NCBI GenBank assembly: GCA_900319615.1
Contig: ONPE01000014.1
Coordinates: 1 to 14,370, forward strand
Source: an uncultured Eubacteriales bacterium
Lineage (GTDB): Bacteria; Bacillota; Clostridia; Oscillospirales; Acutalibacteraceae
Length of the DNA: 14,370 bases
Reading direction: 5' to 3'
Made by a program: the position numbers and the translations under genes. Below the pieces are notes generated by a model, which was not told the DNA's origin, ran no database searches, and saw only the letters and a program-made list of their open reading frames with translations. Shown here piece by piece: positions 1 through 5,636 of the stretch. The number at the start of each line of letters is the position of its first letter. The first letter of the stretch is position 1.

Positions 1-90
1 GACGCAGGCGTCCCGATGGTGAACTACGGCATCGCGATAGCCGCGATGAACGGGATACTCGAAAGGGCGATGAAGGTCTTTGACAGTTAG
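1..90 (+). CDS. 3' end of an unidentified gene (partial)
   Basis: Frame 1 is open from the first base and ends at TAG (88-90), giving 29 residues: DAGVPMVNYGIAIAAMNGIL and then ERAMKVFDS. The codons are GC-rich like those of the other genes here, so this is probably the true C-terminus of a gene that begins before the window. I do not recognise the family from so short a tail; the end looks like an amphipathic helix. The last serine and the stop codon lie inside the first heptamer of the repeat element that starts at 86, so the insertion of that element may have set where this protein ends. Confidence 0.6.
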   Translation, partial: DAGVPMVNYGIAIAAMNGILERAMKVFDS

Positions 91-290
91 GAGTTAGGAG
101 TGATGAGTTAGGAGTTAAGGGAAAATCCTTGCGGATTTTTGATTGATATAACTGCATACGTAAACAACGCTCACGACTCTGTTTCGTGGGCGTTATTTTT
201 AGTGATAAAACTTTTATGATAGAGTCTATATAAACCGGGTGCGGGCAGCGCCCGCCATCAACTCCTCATTCCTAACTCCTCACTCCTAAC
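86..290. repeat. Heptamer-ended structured element, copy A
   Basis: The left end is five successive heptamers of the GTTAGGA type (86-120: GTTAGGA, GTTAGGA, GTGATGA, GTTAGGA, GTTAAGG). The right end is five heptamers of the same type in the opposite orientation (256-290). Just inside the left end is a hairpin AAAATCC-TTGC-GGATTTT (122-139), followed by GATTGATATAACT (141-153). Just inside the right end is a hairpin GCGGGC-AGC-GCCCGC (241-255) preceded by CCGGGT. The same plan recurs at 844-1034 with a different middle. The middle of this copy holds a third hairpin (166-194). The layout fits a MITE-like mobile repeat or a repeated structured RNA. No protein is encoded and no clear target duplication is visible. 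Confidence 0.8.
164..200 (+). terminator. Candidate intrinsic terminator inside element A
   Basis: AACGCTCACG (166-175) pairs with CGTGGGCGTT (185-194) with one G-T wobble and a 9-base loop, and is followed by ATTTTT. It lies 75 bases after the stop of the upstream gene and could end that transcript. It belongs to the variable middle of the heptamer element and has no counterpart in copy B. Confidence 0.55.
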
Positions 291-310
291 TAAAATGAAT
301 AATAACGGCT

Positions 311-337
311 TTTCGGTCAATAATAGCAGTACCGAAA
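311..337 (+). promoter_or_regulatory. Leader hairpin before the coat gene pair
   Basis: TTTCGGT (311-317) and ACCGAAA (331-337) form a perfect 7-bp inverted repeat with a 13-base loop. It ends 3 bases before the TAGGAGG ribosome binding site (341-347) of the first coat gene. It could be a 5' leader stem or an operator. I could not recognise a sigma-E, sigma-K or sigma-A promoter with confidence in this gap. Confidence 0.35.
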
Positions 338-357
338 TATTAGGAGGTATTTTTATT

Positions 358-531
358 ATGACCGACAAAGAATTGCTCTATATCGAGGACGCCCTCGGTC
401 ACGAGCAGTATTTTCAGCAGAAATGCAAAGAGACCGCGCAGAGCCTGAGCGACCCTGCTCTCAAAACCTGCGTGGAGCAATTTGCCGACCGCCACACACA
501 GATCTTCGACCGCTTTTACGCGCTGCTGTAA
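358..531 (+). CDS. Small helical protein paired with a CotF-type coat protein
   Basis: 57 residues beginning MTDKELLYIEDALGHEQYF. The ATG at 358 is chosen because TAGGAGG (341-347) sits 10 bases upstream; an in-frame ATG at 295 has no such site and would run through repeat sequence. The protein looks like one amphipathic helical hairpin (ED.LGHE ... C.E.A..L.D..L...V......H..IFDRFY.LL). Proteins of this shape are common in Clostridia directly before a Coat F domain protein, which matches the neighbour here. The gap to the next gene is 12 bases, so the two are co-transcribed. A role in the spore coat is inferred from the neighbour and the general pattern, not from a catalytic motif. Confidence 0.8.
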   Translation: MTDKELLYIEDALGHEQYFQQKCKETAQSLSDPALKTCVEQFADRHTQIFDRFYALL

Positions 532-543
532 GGAGGGGCTGAC

Positions 544-792
544 ATGGATGACAGAAACCTGATGCAGAATCTTCTGCTCCTCGAAAAAGGCGGCTGCGAC
601 CTGTATATGCACGGCGCGGTCGAATCCGCGAACCAGAGCGTGCTCAGCGCCTTTCGCAACGCCTACGACGACTCGCTGTCGATGCAGGGCGAGATCTTTT
701 CAAAGATGACCGAAAAAGGCTGGTACGCCCCCAAGCAGGTCGAACAGCAAAAGGTGGATACGCTAAAGCAGCAGTATTCGCAGATGAAGTGA
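544..792 (+). CDS. Coat F domain (CotF-like) spore coat protein
   Basis: 82 residues. AGGAGG (531-536) overlaps the stop of the upstream gene and gives a 7-base spacing to the ATG. The sequence shows the Coat F pattern: an N-terminal helix (LMQNLLLLEKGGCDLYMHGAVESA), a second helix with R-NAYDDSLSMQGEIFSKM, and the characteristic M.EKGWY near residues 55-61, then a charged tail. Known members are small helical-bundle proteins of the spore coat or of the sporulating cell. The gene is followed at once by a strong terminator, so the pair forms a two-gene unit. The exact function of these short members is not established. Confidence 0.8.
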   Translation: MDDRNLMQNLLLLEKGGCDLYMHGAVESANQSVLSAFRNAYDDSLSMQGEIFSKMTEKGWYAPKQVEQQKVDTLKQQYSQMK

Positions 793-794
793 TG

Positions 795-825
795 AAAAGC
801 TCCCGAGAACTTCGGGAGCTTTTTT
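795..825 (+). terminator. Intrinsic terminator of the coat gene pair
   Basis: AGCTCCCGA (798-806) pairs perfectly with TCGGGAGCT (812-820), extended by AAA/TTT on the outside, and followed by a T run to 825. It begins 2 bases after the stop codon of the CotF-like gene. Confidence 0.92.
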
Positions 826-843
826 GATAGGAACCTTATTAGA

Positions 844-1034
844 ATTAGGAATTAGGAGTTAGGAATTAGGAATTGTGGGAAAGCCTGACGGCTTTTTGAT
901 TGATATAACTTCCTTATATAAAAAACGTTATCGACTTTTTTGACCATGTTCTTGTATGCGTTCTTGCATTATTATACAATTCGGGTGCGGGTGTCCCGCC
1001 GTAAACTCCTAACTCCTCAATCCTGACACCTAAC
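844..1034. repeat. Heptamer-ended structured element, copy B
   Basis: Five heptamers (844-878: ATTAGGA, ATTAGGA, GTTAGGA, ATTAGGA, ATTGTGG) face five inverted ones (1000-1034). Inside the left end lies the hairpin AAAGCC-TGAC-GGCTTT (880-895), then GATTGATATAACT (898-910), identical to copy A. Inside the right end lies CGGGT followed by the hairpin GCGGG-TGT-CCCGC (987-999). Both hairpins differ from copy A in base sequence yet still pair, so structure is kept while sequence drifts. The middle (911-981) is unrelated to that of copy A and AT-rich. The right edge abuts the T run of the gpsA terminator. Confidence 0.8.
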
Positions 1035-1063
1035 TAAAAACGCCGGGAATAGATCCCGGCGTT
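1035..1063 (-). terminator. Intrinsic terminator for gpsA (minus strand)
   Basis: AACGCCGGGA (1039-1048) and TCCCGGCGTT (1054-1063) form a perfect 10-bp stem with a 5-base loop. Read on the minus strand the stem is followed by a run of T, so it acts for the leftward gpsA transcript. It lies about 137 bases beyond the gpsA stop; the gap is filled by a 66-bp tandem repeat whose second copy carries half of this stem. Confidence 0.85.
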
Positions 1064-1182
1064 GTGATTAATGAAGCGTTTGGTATCAATGGTGCAGCAT
1101 AGTATGGCGTACTAAAAGATCCCGGCGTTGTGATTTGTGAAGCGTTTGGTATCAATAGTACTGCATAGTATGGTGTACTATG
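1051..1182. repeat. 66-bp tandem repeat, two units
   Basis: Units 1051-1116 and 1117-1182 are the same length and match at 58 of 66 positions by hand alignment. Each starts with AGATCCCGGCGTTGTGATT, which contains the right arm of the gpsA terminator, and ends near the dyad TAGTATGGYGTACTA (1100-1114 and 1166-1180). Reading leftward, each unit begins with this dyad and ends in the half stem, so the array looks like a terminator region that duplicated and then drifted. A further copy of the dyad is at 2459-2473. Confidence 0.85.
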
Positions 1183-1199
1183 ACACACGTGTCCGCGCG

Positions 1200-2162
1200 T
1201 CAAAATTCTTCTTTTATGCTTCTTGTGAACAGTGCGGAGAGCTCGGCTTTGGGGTCGGCGTTCTCGAAGAGTATACGGTAGACCGCGGTGGTGATGGGCA
1301 GGTCGACGCCGAGCTTGTCGGCGAGCTCGCACATCGCCTTGGAGGTCATCACGCCCTCGGCGAGCTTCTCGAACCGCTTGCCCTTGATGAACTCTTCACC
1401 GTAGCGGCGGTTGTGGCTCCACGGGGAGAAGAGGGTCGCCTCGTAGTCGCCGAGATGACAGAGCCCGTATGCGGAGAGCTCGTTGCCGCCGGCGGCTTGT
1501 ATCAGCCTCGCGACCTCGCGTGTGCCTCGCGCCATCAAAGCGCCCTTGATCGACGTATAGCCGGAGCCGTCGAGCATACCTGCGGCGATGCCGATGACGT
1601 TCTTTGCGGCTGCTCCGATCTCGGAGCCGATCAGGTCGGTGCCCAGATAAAAGCGGATGAGCTCGCTGTTGAAGCTGCGGACGAGCTTCTCCTTGACTTC
1701 CTCGTTCTCACTGTCGATGACCATGCAGTTGGGGACGCCCTTGACGTAGTCCTGCGGATGTCCGGGGCCTACCCATACCGCGACGGGGGTTTTTTCGGTA
1801 TCGACGAAGTCGCCGACCACCTGAGTCAGTCGCTTGCCGGTGCTGACCTCGATGCCCTTCATGCACAGGACGATGATCTTGCCGTCAAGATCGAACCGGG
1901 TGATCGTCTTCATGTAGTCGCGCAGATACTGCGACGAGATGGATATGACGATGACCTCGGCGCGCTCGACCGCGAACTTGTGGTCGGAGGTGACGGTGAT
2001 GCTTTCGGGGAAGGTGAGGTAGTCGTTGTGGCGTTCTTTGAGAAGCTGCTGCAGCTCGGGGGCGTCTTCAAGTCCGCAGGAGCATACCTCGTGACCGATG
2101 CGGTCGAGGTACCATGCGATACAGCTGCCCCATCTGCCGCAGCCTAAAACTGAAATTAACAT
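1200..2162 (-). CDS. gpsA: Glycerol-3-phosphate dehydrogenase [NAD(P)+]
   Basis: 320 residues, close to the usual 330 of the family. It reduces dihydroxyacetone phosphate to sn-glycerol 3-phosphate for phospholipid synthesis in the cytosol. The N-terminus has the dinucleotide-binding motif G7-C-G-R-W-G12. Next come CMKGIE (100-105), then EIGAAAKNVIGIAAGM (181-196) with the likely catalytic Lys187, LGDY (237-240) and NRRYGEEF (251-258). The substrate loop reads VGPGHPQDY where many GpsA have GPSFA, so it is a somewhat divergent member. The ATG is preceded by GGAGA about 8 bases upstream. It is monocistronic, with its own promoter (2192-2221) and terminator (1035-1063). Confidence 0.93.
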   Translation of the reverse strand: MLISVLGCGRWGSCIAWYLDRIGHEVCSCGLEDAPELQQLLKERHNDYLTFPESITVTSDHKFAVERAEVIVISISSQYLRDYMKTITRFDLDGKIIVLCMKGIEVSTGKRLTQVVGDFVDTEKTPVAVWVGPGHPQDYVKGVPNCMVIDSENEEVKEKLVRSFNSELIRFYLGTDLIGSEIGAAAKNVIGIAAGMLDGSGYTSIKGALMARGTREVARLIQAAGGNELSAYGLCHLGDYEATLFSPWSHNRRYGEEFIKGKRFEKLAEGVMTSKAMCELADKLGVDLPITTAVYRILFENADPKAELSALFTRSIKEEF

Positions 2163-2191
2163 AGTGAGTTCTCCGAATGAATATTTGGTGG

Positions 2192-2221
2192 ATTATCAAA
2201 AGTGGTTTTATAAATCGTCAA
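2192..2221 (-). promoter_or_regulatory. Sigma-A-type promoter of gpsA
   Basis: On the minus strand TTGACG (2221-2216) and TGATAAT (2198-2192) are separated by 17 bases to TGATAA or 18 to GATAAT. The predicted start lies about 20 bases before the gpsA ATG, just upstream of its ribosome binding site. Confidence 0.7.
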
Positions 2222-2255
2222 TGTATATGGGAGAAAGGGGACTCTGTTTCTGATA

Positions 2256-2440
2256 TTGCAGGGTGAATGGTTTGGATCATATCCAAACGTAGAAATAACT
2301 CGTTTATTTGCAGAGCATCTGCAACCTTTCTCTTCGCGAATGACGCTGCGCGTCCAAATGCCGTACCCTGCAACACTCCTTATTACGTTTCAAAGTGAAC
2401 GGTCGGGATTATATCCTAACGTTGTGATCTATCTCACTTT
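2256..2440. other. Densely folded intergenic segment, candidate structured RNA or cruciform DNA
   Basis: An outer inverted repeat TTGCAGGGT (2256-2264) / ACCCTGCAA (2365-2373) encloses three perfect hairpins, each with a 3-base loop: GTTTGGAT/ATCCAAAC (2270-2288), TTGCAGA/TCTGCAA (2308-2324) and GACGC/GCGTC (2342-2354), plus the palindrome TTCGCGAA (2333-2340). A second, smaller unit follows: AAAGTGA (2392-2398) / TCACTTT (2434-2440) enclosing a weaker copy of the first hairpin (2402-2420). The stretch 2263-2290 and the stretch 2395-2422 match at 23 of 28 positions. No gene with a ribosome binding site is convincing here. It may be an unrecognised structured RNA, the remnant of a palindromic mobile element, or a protein-binding region. 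Strand cannot be decided from the sequence. Confidence 0.5.
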
Positions 2441-2458
2441 TGACATCATTAAACAGAA

Positions 2459-2473
2459 TAGTATGGTGTACTA
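2459..2473. repeat. Third copy of the TAGTATGGTGTACTA dyad
   Basis: These 15 bases are identical to 1166-1180 and differ by one base from 1100-1114. The similarity to the copy at 1100 extends on the right through AAAAGA. It lies just outside the 3' end of the 6S RNA on the minus strand, as the other copies lie beyond the gpsA transcript. The ends TAGTA/TACTA are complementary, so it can form a short hairpin. Confidence 0.7.
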
Positions 2474-2481
2474 AAAGACAT

Positions 2482-2674
2482 AAAGAATCCCGCCTGATCG
2501 TAACAGCTTTAAGATAACCTGCCTACATAATGACAGGTGGGTGCCCGCCCTGCGGCTTTAGGCTCCCTTCTTCCATACGGATGGGAGGTCTGCACACCGC
2601 CGAAGGAGCTAAGCTCCCGATTTAAGGGTTGTAGGGTTATTTGTGGCTGATACGCGGATCAGGCAGGATATTGA
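2482..2674 (-). ncRNA. ssrS: 6S RNA
   Basis: 6S RNA binds the housekeeping RNA polymerase holoenzyme and dampens transcription in stationary phase. The transcript reads leftward. Its ends pair: 2666-2669 with 2487-2490, GCCTGATC (2664-2657) with GATCAGGC (2499-2492), then GTATCAGC (2653-2646) with GCTGTTAC (2507-2500), one mismatch. Inside this closing stem is a large open region, whose 3' side carries the small hairpin ACCTG/CAGGT (2517-2538). It is preceded by the typical 6S block GGGCACCCACCTG. The distal arm contains CTCCC/GGGAG with a CCAT/TGG tip. Length near 190 matches the family. TATTAT (2688-2683) is placed as a -10 box; no good -35 is seen. The 3' end runs into TTCTTTATGTCTTTT. Exact ends are estimates. 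Confidence 0.82.
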
Positions 2675-2784
2675 CTTGGTTGATAATAGACGACGTTTGT
2701 ATAAGCGGTCTGTCGATACGATCCCTCGTCGAGCGGAACGTGTACACAAATATCGTTGATCTTTTGAAAATAGCTATATGAGGC

Positions 2785-3084
2785 TCAGTCCTCTTCGATA
2801 TCGTCGAACATCTCCTCAAAGTGCTGCTCGAAAATAGCGGAAAGCTCATCTAAAAGAGCTTCGTCCTCGACCTCTGCGAGCTGCTCCTCGCCGTCGACCT
2901 CGATGACCTCCATGATGTAATACTCGCCGCTGTCCTCGACGGATTCTTCAGCGCTGTCGAAGATGGGGTACAGGGCATAGAAAACGCCCTTTTCGTTCTC
3001 GATGGTATCAAGAATCTCAAAGTTATGCTCGACGTTTTCATCATCAATAAGGGTGATGAGGTCGGGCTTATATTCGTTTCCCAT
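2785..3084 (-). CDS. DUF1292 family protein
   Basis: 99 residues, very acidic. It follows the DUF1292 (YrzB-type) pattern: an opening ITLIDDENVEHNFEILDTIENEKGVFYALYP, then EYYIMEVIEVDGEEQLAEVEDEALLDELSAIFEQHFEE. Members are small cytosolic proteins of Firmicutes with no established function; they are often found near RNA or cell-wall genes such as ruvX/mltG, which are not here. The ATG follows GGGAG with about 8 bases spacing. A strong promoter lies at 3175-3203 and an 80-base leader with a stem-loop lies between. No clear terminator separates the gene from the 6S RNA that starts about 110 bases further on, so read-through is possible. Confidence 0.88.
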   Translation of the reverse strand: MGNEYKPDLITLIDDENVEHNFEILDTIENEKGVFYALYPIFDSAEESVEDSGEYYIMEVIEVDGEEQLAEVEDEALLDELSAIFEQHFEEMFDDIEED

Positions 3085-3123
3085 CGGAATACACTCCCTT
3101 CGATAGTTTGATCATGCGATCAC

Positions 3124-3165
3124 GCAAAGAATCTATATAAAAACCGTAGGGGTTTTGCTCTTTGC
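3124..3165 (-). promoter_or_regulatory. 5'-terminal stem-loop in the DUF1292 leader
   Basis: GCAAAGA and TCTTTGC (3124-3130 and 3159-3165) pair perfectly and enclose a second stem AAAACC (3140-3145) / GGTTTT (3151-3156). With the promoter placed at 3175-3203, transcription would begin about 3168, so this two-tier hairpin would sit at the very 5' end of the mRNA. It may protect the message or regulate it. No known riboswitch class was recognised. Confidence 0.45.
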
Positions 3166-3174
3166 TGTAATTAT

Positions 3175-3203
3175 ATTTTACTCTTATAAACGCGTTTAGT
3201 CAA
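3175..3203 (-). promoter_or_regulatory. Sigma-A-type promoter of the DUF1292 gene
   Basis: On the minus strand TTGACT (3203-3198) and TAAAAT (3180-3175) are separated by exactly 17 bases (3197-3181). It diverges from the promoter at 3248-3276. Confidence 0.8.
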
Positions 3204-3247
3204 GGGATTTTTGCAATATTTAGTGAAATACATTTTTCGATTTTATA

Positions 3248-3276
3248 TTGAAAATTTCGCGCATATATAGTATAAT
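3248..3276 (+). promoter_or_regulatory. Sigma-A-type promoter of the polysaccharide genes
   Basis: TTGAAA (3248-3253), 17 bases, TATAAT (3271-3276). The leader to the first gene is about 80 bases. A second TATAAT at 3316-3321 has no matching -35. Confidence 0.85.
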
Positions 3277-3360
3277 AAAAACGAATATGGGTCATTTTCA
3301 GGCAACCGATGTGCGTATAATATAACAAAACGCTTTGCGTATATGATTAACGGAGGGAAT

Positions 3361-4056
3361 ATGATACTCTTACCGTTCTCAAAGCTGCCTGCCGAATTCA
3401 GATGCGGCGAGGTCAGAAAATACTACGATATTCTCAATAAAAAGCGCGGTAGCCTTGTATCCAAGCGTGCGCTGGATATAGTGCTTTCGCTGATAATGAT
3501 AGTGCTGCTGGCGATACCTATGGCGGTGATAGCCGTCATCATCAAGGCGACGTCAAAGGGCCCCGTGCTGTATAAGCAGGTCAGGGTGACCAAATACAAC
3601 AGGGAGTTCAGGATATGGAAGTTCCGCACGATGGCCGTGGGAGCGGATAAGGCAGGGGCTCTGGTGACCTCGGCTAACGACAGCCGCATCACCGGGATCG
3701 GAGCTAAGCTCAGGAAATTCCGCTTAGACGAGCTGCCGCAGGTCTTCCATGTGCTGTCGGGTAAGATGAGCTTCGTCGGCACGCGTCCCGAAGTGCCGAG
3801 GTATGTGGAGAAGTATTCTCCCGAGATGATGGCGACCCTGCTGATGCCTGCCGGCATCACCTCGCTCGCGTCTATCCGCTTCAAGGATGAGGACACGATG
3901 ATAGGCGATGTGAGCGACCCCGACGAGGTCGACCGTATCTATATCGAAGAGATACTGCCGCTTAAGATGGAGTATAACCTCGAGTATATATCGAACTTCG
4001 GCTTCGGGCAGGATATAAAGCTGATGTTCTCTACCGTGAAGAACGTTTTTTCCTGA
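3361..4056 (+). CDS. Polyprenyl-phosphate phosphoglycosyl transferase (bacterial sugar transferase family)
   Basis: 231 residues from the ATG at 3361, preceded by GGAGGG (3352-3357). An in-frame ATG at 3343 has no ribosome binding site. These enzymes start surface glycan assembly by moving a sugar phosphate from a UDP-sugar to undecaprenyl phosphate at the inner membrane face. In order: basic SKRALDIVLS, a re-entrant hydrophobic helix (LIMIVLLAIPMAVIAVII), GPVLYKQ.R.T, FRIWKFRTM, RLDELPQ with the Asp-Glu catalytic pair, GKMSFVGTRPEVPRYV, then PAGITSLASIRFKDED in place of the commoner PGITGLAQV. The size fits the PglC/WcaJ C-terminal domain type without the extra N-terminal membrane domain. 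The sugar cannot be told. It heads a unit with the polymerase or ligase that follows 68 bases later. Confidence 0.9.
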   Translation: MILLPFSKLPAEFRCGEVRKYYDILNKKRGSLVSKRALDIVLSLIMIVLLAIPMAVIAVIIKATSKGPVLYKQVRVTKYNREFRIWKFRTMAVGADKAGALVTSANDSRITGIGAKLRKFRLDELPQVFHVLSGKMSFVGTRPEVPRYVEKYSPEMMATLLMPAGITSLASIRFKDEDTMIGDVSDPDEVDRIYIEEILPLKMEYNLEYISNFGFGQDIKLMFSTVKNVFS

Positions 4057-4124
4057 CAGTTTCGATATGATGACGGCGTTATGATAGCCTTGACAGATTT
4101 GTTTATTCATCAGACGAGGAGTAT

Positions 4125-5591
4125 ATGAGTAAGTTCAAAAAGGCGGTCCTGGACACCTCGCTGTTCAGGCGCAGTTATATCGTATGCCTGTTTTGCAGCA
4201 ATATATCCTTTGTGCTGATACCGGCGTACGCGGTGCTTGCGGTGCTGTTCATATGGGGAGTTTTCCTCCTTATCTACAACGAGGTTAAGCACCATACCAT
4301 ACAAAAGACGCGCTACGGGCTGTGGCTCGCGGCGTTCGTGCTGTCGTCGACGGTGACGGTCATCGTCCATCTGGCGAGCTCTGCGCTGTATAACGCCATC
4401 AACTTCATGATGGTGCTCCATGTGGCGGTGTGCTTCTTCGTGTTCTACTCGGTGCATACCGAGAAGGAGCTGAACTTCCGAAGGGAGCTGTACTCGGTGT
4501 GCAGGTTCATCGTGTATACCACGACGGTGCTTGGCATAGTGGGACTGGCGTTCCTGATGGCTGAGATCAGCTTCGAGGTTCTGTGGTTCAAGTTCATCGT
4601 GTTCGAGAACCGCTTCGACGGGATGTTCGTCAATCCGAACCAGCTGGGCTTTATCAGCGCGGCGGCGATCTTCTGCTGTCATATGCTGATGAAGAAGGAT
4701 TTCATCGCCATATCCGGCAGGGAGAGGGTCAGCCGTATCTGGATAGGCTCCTGCGTCGCGGTGAACGCGATATCGCTGATACTGTGCGACTCCAACGGCG
4801 CTCTGGTGCTGGTGCTCGGATACATCATCTTCTACCTGATATACAAGATGTTCGGCTCCGAGAGAAAGCTCAGCACGTGGGTGGTCGCCAAAAAAGCCTT
4901 GGCTTGTCTTGTCGCCGGGCTGTTCATCGTAGCGGCGATCTTCTTCATGCGCAACGTGACTCAGGCGGGCTTCTCTCAGATCATGAGGGACTCTAAGCCC
5001 GTTGTCGTGGCTTCGTCCGAGGATCTCGCGGATATCATCGTAGAGGGCGAGGCGGGCGTGACCTTTGAGCACGTGAACAAGAATATAGATTCCGGCAGAT
5101 TCAAGCTGTGGCAGCAGGCGGCGAAGATGTTCGCGCAGAATCCCGTCATCGGCATAGGTAAGGGCAATATCTACGAGTACGGCAACCGGCTGTTTGAGGG
5201 CGGGATAAAGTTCTCGGACAGCTACGGCATACTCGCGCCGCTGATGACCGACTTCCACAACGGCTACATCACGATCATCATCTGCTCGGGCGTTATAGGC
5301 TTTGTGCTGTTCTGCATATTCTGGCTGCGGTTCTTCAGGCACATCACGGTGCACGTGTTCCGTGAGGAGGGCTTGAGCGAGAGCGTGCTGCCGTGTATGT
5401 TCGCGTTCATCTGCGCGTATCTGATCTACTCGTTCATCGAGGTCGGGCTGCTGTTCAACCTGAACTTTATGGTGATATTCTTCTGGCTGATCGTCGGCTA
5501 TACCTCGTGCTTCCTCGTGAAGTTCGAGCCGGATGAAGAGCTCGGCACCTTTGAGCTCTTCGGGCGTACATTCAGACGGAGCATATTGTGA
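4125..5591 (+). CDS. O-antigen polymerase/ligase family membrane protein (Wzy/WaaL type)
   Basis: 488 residues; GAGGAG (4116-4121) sits 3 bases before the ATG. It is a polytopic membrane protein with about ten or more hydrophobic segments, beginning near residues 18-52. Family landmarks: FVNPNQLGF near residue 170, SGRFKLWQQAAKMFAQNPVIGIGKGN (about 322-347), and DFHNGYITIIICSGVIGF from residue 375, the histidine region conserved in PF04932. The loop at about 280-320 is the expected large external loop. Such proteins polymerise lipid-linked oligosaccharide units or ligate glycans to an acceptor outside the cell membrane. Polymerase and ligase cannot be told apart from sequence. No other glycosyltransferase lies in the window, so the repeat unit must be built by genes elsewhere. 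Confidence 0.88.
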   Translation: MSKFKKAVLDTSLFRRSYIVCLFCSNISFVLIPAYAVLAVLFIWGVFLLIYNEVKHHTIQKTRYGLWLAAFVLSSTVTVIVHLASSALYNAINFMMVLHVAVCFFVFYSVHTEKELNFRRELYSVCRFIVYTTTVLGIVGLAFLMAEISFEVLWFKFIVFENRFDGMFVNPNQLGFISAAAIFCCHMLMKKDFIAISGRERVSRIWIGSCVAVNAISLILCDSNGALVLVLGYIIFYLIYKMFGSERKLSTWVVAKKALACLVAGLFIVAAIFFMRNVTQAGFSQIMRDSKPVVVASSEDLADIIVEGEAGVTFEHVNKNIDSGRFKLWQQAAKMFAQNPVIGIGKGNIYEYGNRLFEGGIKFSDSYGILAPLMTDFHNGYITIIICSGVIGFVLFCIFWLRFFRHITVHVFREEGLSESVLPCMFAFICAYLIYSFIEVGLLFNLNFMVIFFWLIVGYTSCFLVKFEPDEELGTFELFGRTFRRSIL

Positions 5592-5636
5592 TCCGATGTA
5601 TTTTTCACTTATCCCGACCGATAATAACTGTGGGTG

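Noticed and set aside
86..290. CRISPR-like array from the repeated heptamers
   Set aside because: Units are seven bases, contiguous and inverted between the two ends; there are no spacers and no cas genes.
80..300. Target-site duplication flanking element A
   Set aside because: The bases directly outside the two ends (TTTGACA and TAAAATG) do not match, and the TAAAA on the right is also found after copy B, so it is probably part of the element.
1030..1332. Minus-strand ORF encoding a repeated peptide (TPYYA..LIPNAS)
   Set aside because: The peptide repeat is only the translation of the 66-bp tandem repeat, and the frame overlaps the gpsA end out of frame.
1137..2147. 336-codon plus-strand ORF antisense to gpsA
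   Set aside because: It is the mirror of a GC-rich gene with clear GpsA motifs on the other strand; composition is biased to Val, Asp and Ala and no family is recognisable.
2256..2474. 72-codon plus-strand ORF with internal similarity (GSYPNV / GLYPNV)
   Set aside because: No ribosome binding site, and the repeated peptide simply mirrors the repeated DNA dyad at 2263-2290 and 2395-2422; the segment is dominated by hairpins.
2637..2849. 70-codon minus-strand ORF between DUF1292 and 6S RNA
   Set aside because: It overlaps the end of the DUF1292 gene in another frame and the start of the 6S RNA, and lacks a ribosome binding site.
4110..5354. 414-codon minus-strand ORF
   Set aside because: It is antisense to the polymerase/ligase gene, is rich in His, Arg and Glu as expected from reverse reading of membrane codons, and has no start signal.
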